Assembly (NCBI GenBank): GCA_000328365.1
Contig: KB291798.1
Location: 1,487,962 to 1,551,961 of the forward strand
Direction: 5' to 3'
Source of the DNA: Capitella teleta
Taxonomy: Eukaryota; Annelida; Polychaeta; Capitellidae
Length of the DNA stretch: 64,000 bases
The notes under the pieces are model-generated. The model ran no database searches and had not been told where the DNA came from. It saw only the letters and a list, made by a program, of their open reading frames with translations. This document shows positions 58,101-64,000 of the stretch, piece after piece. A program made the position numbers and the translations under genes. Every line of letters begins with the position of its first letter. The stretch's first letter is position 1.

Positions 58101-59300
58101 CATGCTGGTTAAACATGACATTCGTGGCTTTGTGAGGCACGTTTCTAGTACTAAAAGCCGAGTATAATTATATGCAATATTAAGAAGCAGATGTTGACCA
58201 CTTTCATACACATGTTTACCGGAATAGGCGTCTCTAGTCCTACTCTCAGAGTCTGGGTATCTATGGGCCGTGAGTATTAGCAGTATATGAACGCAAATGT
58301 TTACAATTTAAATAATATTTGATGGAATAAGTTTACTCAGGTGTGTGGAAGTGCAAGGGTCTGCGACCCAATAAAAAAGCAATGACAGACATACTATGTT
58401 CATGCATTTTATACTCTCAACATTTTATATTTTTACGAAAATTTAAAAATCAAAAGGTATTAGAAGTTAATGATTTAGATTGTAACCTTTTTGAATGAGC
58501 GGAATTTGCATCCTTTTGGTTATAATTAAGACATCATGGGAAATATCCCTCATCACACACTTGACATTTGTTGATAACAATTAAACTTTTACTCATTGTG
58601 AATAAAATCCATTCATTCAAAATTCACTGTTCTATTCCTTTTCTCTATTCCTCGTTGCGGTTCACATTGCGATAACTTGTTCAATGCGTGCTACATACGT
58701 AGTCTATATGAAGCTGGATATAACTATTAAAGGGAGGGAGAACTGGTTAAAAATGGACTTTGAGTCGTTATTTGATGCACCAAAAAGGATTCCTATGCCT
58801 GGCCCACACAAGGAATATCATCTCTAACGATTTCGCGGGAGATATATTGCTAATTAGGCGTGACGTCAGGAGCTGTGATGAAACACCGAGTTCCCCATCT
58901 TTTACAATGGGCCTCGTCATATCAGCGTGTCCTGCGACTAAACCCCTGGATATTTTCTTTTCTTTTCGAAAATAGATAGAATAATCATTTTGCCACCATT
59001 CAGGCGCGAAAAAAATTTTTTTTTTGCTATTTTTCTTATTTTAACAAGCGATTTTCTAGGACACCTACCATGTTTCTCATCCTGAAACAGTAAAAAGGTC
59101 AGCCAGAGTGCACCACGTATGCGCTTTCGTTTCGTAAACAACAAAGATGTCCTTTTATGGCGAAGATGATCTGCTCTGATTGGCTGAAATCGATAGCTTC
59201 ACGAGGGGAACGGGACCAATCACGGCAAGCCCTCAGCTGACGTTTGCCTCCTATACTTTGTAATGGAAGTCATTGTCGCTATTTTATGTAGATGCCCTAC
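55125..59300. other. Non-coding AT-rich DNA
   Basis: No gene recognised. A 101-codon minus frame (55389-55694) starts at a real ATG and has fairly protein-like composition (for example GCAAICASNFDFYQIKD) but shows no domain. An A tract lies at 57194-57212 and a CRE at 58861. Two CCAAT words in opposite orientation flank 59168-59218. Confidence 0.35.
58861..58868. promoter_or_regulatory. CRE palindrome TGACGTCA
   Basis: Exact full CRE, in sequence slightly richer in CpG than its surroundings and 300 bases before two CCAAT words. Confidence 0.3.
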
Positions 59301-59305
59301 TTATA

Positions 59306-59499
59306 TTGGCGAATATAACATTTGGTATTTTCTATATTTCGGTTACATTGGCGATATTCATTTTCGCGAATTTAAAAAGTGATTCTGCTAAAGAGATCAA
59401 GTATTGTCACTTCTGTCAACCATTTACTTCTTTCTATATTGGAGATATCAAATTTGGCGATTTTTCTTTTTAATTCGCCAAATTTTAATCCCTCGCCAA
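59306..59499. repeat. Cluster of TTGGCGA words with an 11-bp stem
   Basis: TTGGCGA occurs at 59306, 59348 and 59454 (+) and as its complement at 59475 and 59493, with TTCGCGAA at 59363. AAATTTGGCGA (59450-59460) and TCGCCAAATTT (59475-59485) form a perfect stem. The words resemble E2F-type sites but the clustering looks more like a degenerate repeat. Confidence 0.4.
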
Positions 59500-59731
59500 T
59501 ATTAGTTCTCCCACAGTATTTTCTAAGCAAAGACACATTGAAAAGATGAAATATTTATTTGCTTTGCTTGAAAAGAAGCATGCCTCTCATTTGCTTTGAT
59601 TAATCACCTTTCTTCCTCGAAAAGTGAATGCATGTCGCGTTCATCACGCCTTCTTCTACTTCTTCTTCGTGATCAAGGGTTGTGTTTATTACCTGTACAT
59701 CATACAGCGAACGTGCCTAGTATAATATATA

Positions 59732-60293
59732 CAGAGTGGGCCAAACGTACTCTATCTACTCAATGTTAAAGATTTCAATGCTTTTCAATAGTGCTACGCA
59801 TTTCTGAGAAAGTGTTACAAAACATTTCGCAGTGTAAAAAATAGACTAAGATAAGAGAACTAAATACTTGGTATGGTTAGTCTAACATGCCATGCTGCTA
59901 TTCCTGTCATTTCTATTCCAATTTCATCAACATTTATGACGATTTATCTCAATTAATAGTGCTCACTCAACATTCGTGATATTTGTACTTTTGGTGGCAA
60001 ACAGGGCCCCGGACCATGGATAAGCTTCATTGCGCGCATAATTAGCTGCGGTTGGATTCGTCTGTTGTGAGATGTTCTGGGGGAGCTCTCTTCGCGATCA
60101 TACACCACTCACATTTAAATGTTCCTCTCTCATTCAAAATTGACTTTTTATTTAATTTCTTTGCATAAATGGGCGCAGAATAACATAGTCAATCCGTACA
60201 AGGTAGTTATTTTTGGAATAATTGATTCATTTTAGCAAATTTTGGAGCTTTGTTTTTAACATGGGGTAGATAGACCATTTTTGACCCACTCTG
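59732..60293 (-). mobile_element. Tc1/mariner-type MITE, copy 2 (inverted)
   Basis: A 562-bp relative of the element at 11969-12614 in opposite orientation, flanked by TA and bounded by CAGAGTGGG... termini that have diverged more than in copy 1. The ends and the AAGCTTATCCATGG region are shared; the centre differs by a replaced or deleted block. No transposase frame. Confidence 0.8.
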
Positions 60294-60311
60294 TATGATT
60301 ATACTATGATT

Positions 60312-60676
60312 ATGCCAAAAATAGTCTATAGTAGTCTATAGATCGCGAAGAGAGCAAAATCAGATGAGCCCCTGAACGAGCATTAAGGGATGTCATCTCT
60401 TGCGTGGCGCTCTCAATACACACTCTCTGCTTTTGTTTTGATTTTAGGAGATAGACATTAGTGCTACCGTCACTACAATAGTACTCTCAAGCAAAACAAT
60501 AGTACGAGAGCGTTGCCTCATTTATACGTTCAATGAAGCTTATATACATGGTCCGAGGCCCTGTTTGCCGCCAAAAATGGAAATATCGAGGAATGAGTGC
60601 ACTCTATTAGTTGAAATAAATCGGTATCAACGTTGATGAAATTGAAAAAAAAAAAAAGTTAGATATAACAGCATCA
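60312..60676 (+). mobile_element. Tc1/mariner-type MITE, copy 3 (fragment)
   Basis: Begins with a terminus remnant (GCCAAAAATAGTCTAT), jumps to the GATCGCGAAGAGAGCAAAAT internal region and continues past a TGATGAAATTG segment, with an A tract at 60644-60656. The right terminus is missing. It lies 18 bases from copy 2 and faces it, so one copy probably landed in or next to the other. Confidence 0.7.
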
Positions 60677-60679
60677 GAT

Positions 60680-61660
60680 CAACGTCATGGATAAAGGATG
60701 TCGCCAGGGAGATGATAATATTGGACGAGAGATGATTGCTCTCATAATGAATGTGAGCAATGAGGATTCGGGCAACAACGATCATTGACCATCAAACCCC
60801 GTCGCAATTTACACTCTAGTCTCCGCCAGCTTCCATCAAAAACTTTTATCGGGGCCTGCGTGCTGAGATCGATGTTCCATTCCAATCCCTCGGGACAAAG
60901 GACTGAATCGGCGGTTGATCATTAGACGTCATCTAGATGACGGCGCTGCGCCGGGCAAATGGCAAATGGCAAGCTTATAGTGTGTGACGCCGGCAAAGTG
61001 GTGTACGCCTCGCATAGCATGACTTGGTGGCGTAAAGAACAAGTTACAGTGGAATTGTGGATCAAACAGAGCATTTCGAAGGAAATAATGGCTGCTACAC
61101 CTGCGGTACCCTTTATGGTGTTTTTCCACTCAATCCGATGCCTCTAGAAGTAATACTGGTTCGTGTAACTGGTTCAAGAGTATAAGGAGGCCTGGCCATT
61201 AGTCAAAGAAGTGATTGTACTCATTTGGGTAATCCCCCCAAATGACTTGACCTGGGGAGTTTCTATGCATACATAGTAGTCAATTCTATACACATAGACT
61301 TGATTGAACGTTTTGAACAATTTTCTTGAGACAAGTATTATTATCGAGCTATTCATACATTCATTGATTCGTTCATTTGTGTTACATCTAATGTTTTTCT
61401 TCTTCTCCTCCTTTAACTCAATTATTATGCACTCAATTGGTCTCCTTATGATTAAATAGAAATATTTTACGTTCGCCCTACCCAATCCAATTCGTTCAGA
61501 TTTAAATTCGCCAACAATTCAGACTACGTTCTTCTCTCTGTCAACATGGGACCAGTGTTACCTTCCTTGATTCCAAACACATTTTGGTAGCATTAAAATA
61601 ATGTGATCTGACACCATGAATTCTAGGCGATAAACATCATTTGTCAACCAATTTCATGAT
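60680..61660. other. Non-coding DNA
   Basis: No gene and no repeat recognised; a few 60-100-codon frames overlap on both strands. Confidence 0.4.
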
Positions 61661-61662
61661 TT

Positions 61663-61760
61663 GTGCTTGGGCTTTACGGCTCCGCCCAAGTCATTCGGGT
61701 GATGCGGATGCCATAACGGAAGCCGTGGACCTTGGTTTCGGCCGTCTCTTATCGATAAAT
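61663..61760 (-). mobile_element. SINE-sized repeat, copy 2
   Basis: Complement aligns gap-free to 55009-55107. This copy has no clear flanking direct repeat, and it continues into a stem-loop (61759-61822) on its 5' side, so the full family unit may be longer than the 106 bp of copy 1. Confidence 0.5.
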
Positions 61761-61822
61761 AACAAGGTTTCTTGCCCTGGGTACTACTATTGGCAGTAGT
61801 GCACAGCGCCCGACCTTGTTAT
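61759..61822. repeat. Nested stem-loop beside repeat copy 2
   Basis: ATAACAAGGT (61759-61768) pairs with ACCTTGTTAT (61813-61822). Inside, GTACTACT and AGTAGTGC form a second stem around ATTGGC. The two stems are separated by an internal loop of unequal sides. Confidence 0.5.
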
Positions 61823-63460
61823 ATGCTGTTACGCAGTTGCGCAGCACCACAGAATCGCCGAAGAATAAAGAATTTAATGACATATTGCAACTGGCCAGTG
61901 GTATAATCACTCAATCGTGTTGAACAGTTAAACAATGCGTAATAACAATGCTGTGTAATCTACAGTGTTTGCTTGCATGGTATGAAAAGCACGCACGAGA
62001 GAGGGCTCTCAAGGATCACCCAAGGGCACTATAAGCAGGCGTTTAGGCGTAGGATTTGCCGCCCAAGTGACGCTCACCGTTTCAAAGTGTTTTCCCTGGA
62101 GGCGCTCGACGGCCATGATCGATGTACGTTTCTTAGAGTAGCGCTCTGTGTGAGGTTGCCTAGGTTCTCTTGAGGAACTCCATCCGAGGAGTGGCTCTTT
62201 GCCTCACTCCTCCGATGACCGCTCGGTGGAAGGTTTAGACTATGGCATGTCACTAGTCCTGCGCGAGGACCCTGCACAGGAGCCCGGTTACAAGAGCTCT
62301 CGTACCAGGCCTTCTTGCGAGCCATCCTCGGACTCAGAAACTCTGGTTGCAACGCTCTGCGTAGCAACACTGGACTTATTGGACAGTCTGATTGTTGACG
62401 GAGGGTTGTAATCGGATAGTACCGCTTCTCTCCACTCGTTGACCGGTTCAACCCTTTGGTTCGACCCAGTAGTGGACTGCGAGGGGGCAGTCCCTGGTTG
62501 GACCGGGCCCATAGATGGTCTCGTTCCAGCGACATAATTTCATGCACTTATTCCAATGTTGCTATTCAGATACGGTCAGTACACCAAATCCACACATCGA
62601 TCACACATTCAGCTCATAGAAGCATCAACGATGGCAACACATTTATCCTTTCCGGGTCAGATGAAATCCGGATGAGGCGTCGAATCTATTTTGAAGCAAT
62701 GAATTCCGACAGCTCAGCAATTTGGGCTGTGTTCCTATTGAACCAATGCCGCCTCCGCCGACGACGCTCACTCGTTTACTGTGCGTGGCTGCTCAGCACG
62801 GAGCACTTTATTCCGCCCGCTTGGCCCTGAACCATTGCTGCTTGCTTCGACGTTCCAAACAGAGTTCGACAAAACAGCGATGACGATATCTGAGGATGGT
62901 TTTTACGGACGCTGTCTGTGAAATGGGACCATAGTTACAGCAGCTGACTGTGGTACACGTATACTGTCTGGCACAATGGCGCTCACAACCAAACAAGTCA
63001 CTGGATGCCAGCAAGGCATCTCAAATAAATATTACACTCTGGGCGCAGCATGTGTTTCAAGCTCTGAACATTTGGTATGATCGACATGGGTTGGTGATTG
63101 CGGTATTATGAAGAACGTTGCTCGATGGCTGTTCTTATCTCTGTTATGAATGTCGCTCAATATCAGATACAATTCAGATTAAGCACCAACCAACAAGGAA
63201 GTATACGCGTGTGATTCCATCGTTAGCGGCTGGCCGACATTTTTGTGATGGAGGACTTATCCAAGTTGCAAGGCAGCACTCGTCTGTCACCCGGCAGTCG
63301 TATCAAACCCCCCAACCCCCTTTCTAACCACCCCCTCTCAGTGATTCGAGAAAGAGAGTCAGGCGTCAATATATAATCAAGATGCATCCATGTGTACTGT
63401 CAGTGAATTTGTTGTACAATAATGGCAATAATTATAAGATACCTCCAACCCCCCCCCCTT
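61823..63460. other. Moderately GC-rich non-coding DNA
   Basis: A plus-strand frame ending at 62411 reads acidic and serine-rich (SSDDRSVEGLDYG, then PSCEPSSDSETLVATL) and could follow a possible acceptor TTGCCTAG near 62163, but has no donor or recognised domain. The opposite strand is open for 157 codons (62074-62547). A CTCF-core-like word at 62482-62490 sits in a GGACTGC/GCAGTCC hairpin. No gene can be supported. Confidence 0.3.
62482..62490 (+). promoter_or_regulatory. CTCF-core-like word AGGGGGCAG
   Basis: Core match inside a 7-bp hairpin (GGACTGC at 62474, GCAGTCC ending at 62493). Weakest of the five such words. Confidence 0.2.
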
Positions 63461-63473
63461 CCCTTCAAAACAA

Positions 63474-63530
63474 AAACAAAAACAAAAACAAAAACAAAAA
63501 ACAGCAGCAACAACAACAACAAAAAAAGCA
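63474..63530 (+). repeat. AAAAAC/AAC simple repeat
   Basis: Runs of AAAAAC followed by CAG/CAA units and an A tract. Frames across it are low-complexity K/N/Q runs and not genes. Confidence 0.8.
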
Positions 63531-63869
63531 ACATAGATTTGGATGTCTATTTTTTTGCCCTTCACGGACCTAGTATTTCCAAGTCTTTAGGAATTTTGCT
63601 ACTTGTACTAAAGTATGATTGGGATGAGAAATTTTAATTATGAGGTATTGGATATACATCAAAGGTTTAATTATAATATGCATAATTATAATAGAAAGGA
63701 GGATCATCAATGTGGATTTAATTTCCACTGAATATATATTTTGAGCAACTCCTCGATATTCTCTTTCAAAAAAACCCTAAAATATTTACTTATCTCAAAG
63801 TATGTTTAAAACCTATTTATATTATACCAATTGTTCTTGTTGTATTCTGTATGTGTGTATGTGTGTTTC

Positions 63870-63984
<115 letters not shown>

Positions 63985-64000
63985 TGTGTGAGAGAGAGTC

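Noticed and set aside
62074-62547. 157-codon minus-strand frame
   Set aside because: No recognisable domain, and the opposite strand is also open; composition explains it.

Overview
This window reads as non-coding nuclear DNA from an animal, probably a marine invertebrate (an echinoderm, amphioxus or a lophotrochozoan are all possible). The reasons are DNA-transposon MITEs, A-rich and TG microsatellites, patchy CpG-rich islands in AT-rich DNA, and matches to animal regulatory motifs (CRE, nuclear-receptor direct repeats, CTCF-like, X-box, PBX/MEIS). No known protein family, rRNA or convincing tRNA could be identified. Open frames reach at most about 170 codons. That is what chance gives, especially in the GC-rich patches. 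I treat the window as a gene desert or the inside of a very long intron.

The best evidence for the long-intron reading is on the minus strand. At 5868, 21382 and 45365 a pyrimidine-rich 3' splice site ending in CAG directly abuts a strong 5' splice site (GTATGT, GTGAGT, GTGAGT). This is the zero-length-exon layout of recursive splice sites. At least two have a second strong 5' splice site shortly downstream, and the 21.3 kb locus also contains a possible 15-nt microexon. No site of equal quality was seen on the plus strand.

A second signal is a short word, TCATAACG (best form ATCATAACGCAC), found 25 times on both strands in clusters at about 2.2, 10.6, 19.5-20.9, 31.6-32.0 and 44.0-45.1 kb. 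The flanks of the sites differ, so this looks like a binding-site family and not copies of a repeat. The window also holds eight perfect TGACGTCA palindromes, a perfect DR5 and a perfect DR3 of AGGTCA, five CTCF-core-like words and two TGATTGACAG sites. Together these suggest a regulatory landscape.

Layout: 0.2-1.4, 2.9-5.4, 7.2-7.7, 23.0-23.6, 29.3-30.8 and 40.9-41.6 kb are CpG-rich patches, some with promoter-like motif sets. The 29.4-29.76 kb patch has a minus-strand frame with an ideal start context and an N-myristoylation-type start (MGQVKSK). Repeats are three copies of one Tc1/mariner-type MITE (12.0-12.6, 59.7-60.3, 60.3-60.7 kb), a SINE-sized repeat at 55.0 and 61.7 kb, an 81-bp perfect inverted repeat at 46.8-47.3 kb, a near-perfect 78-nt palindrome at 19.1 kb, and a long TG microsatellite at the right edge.
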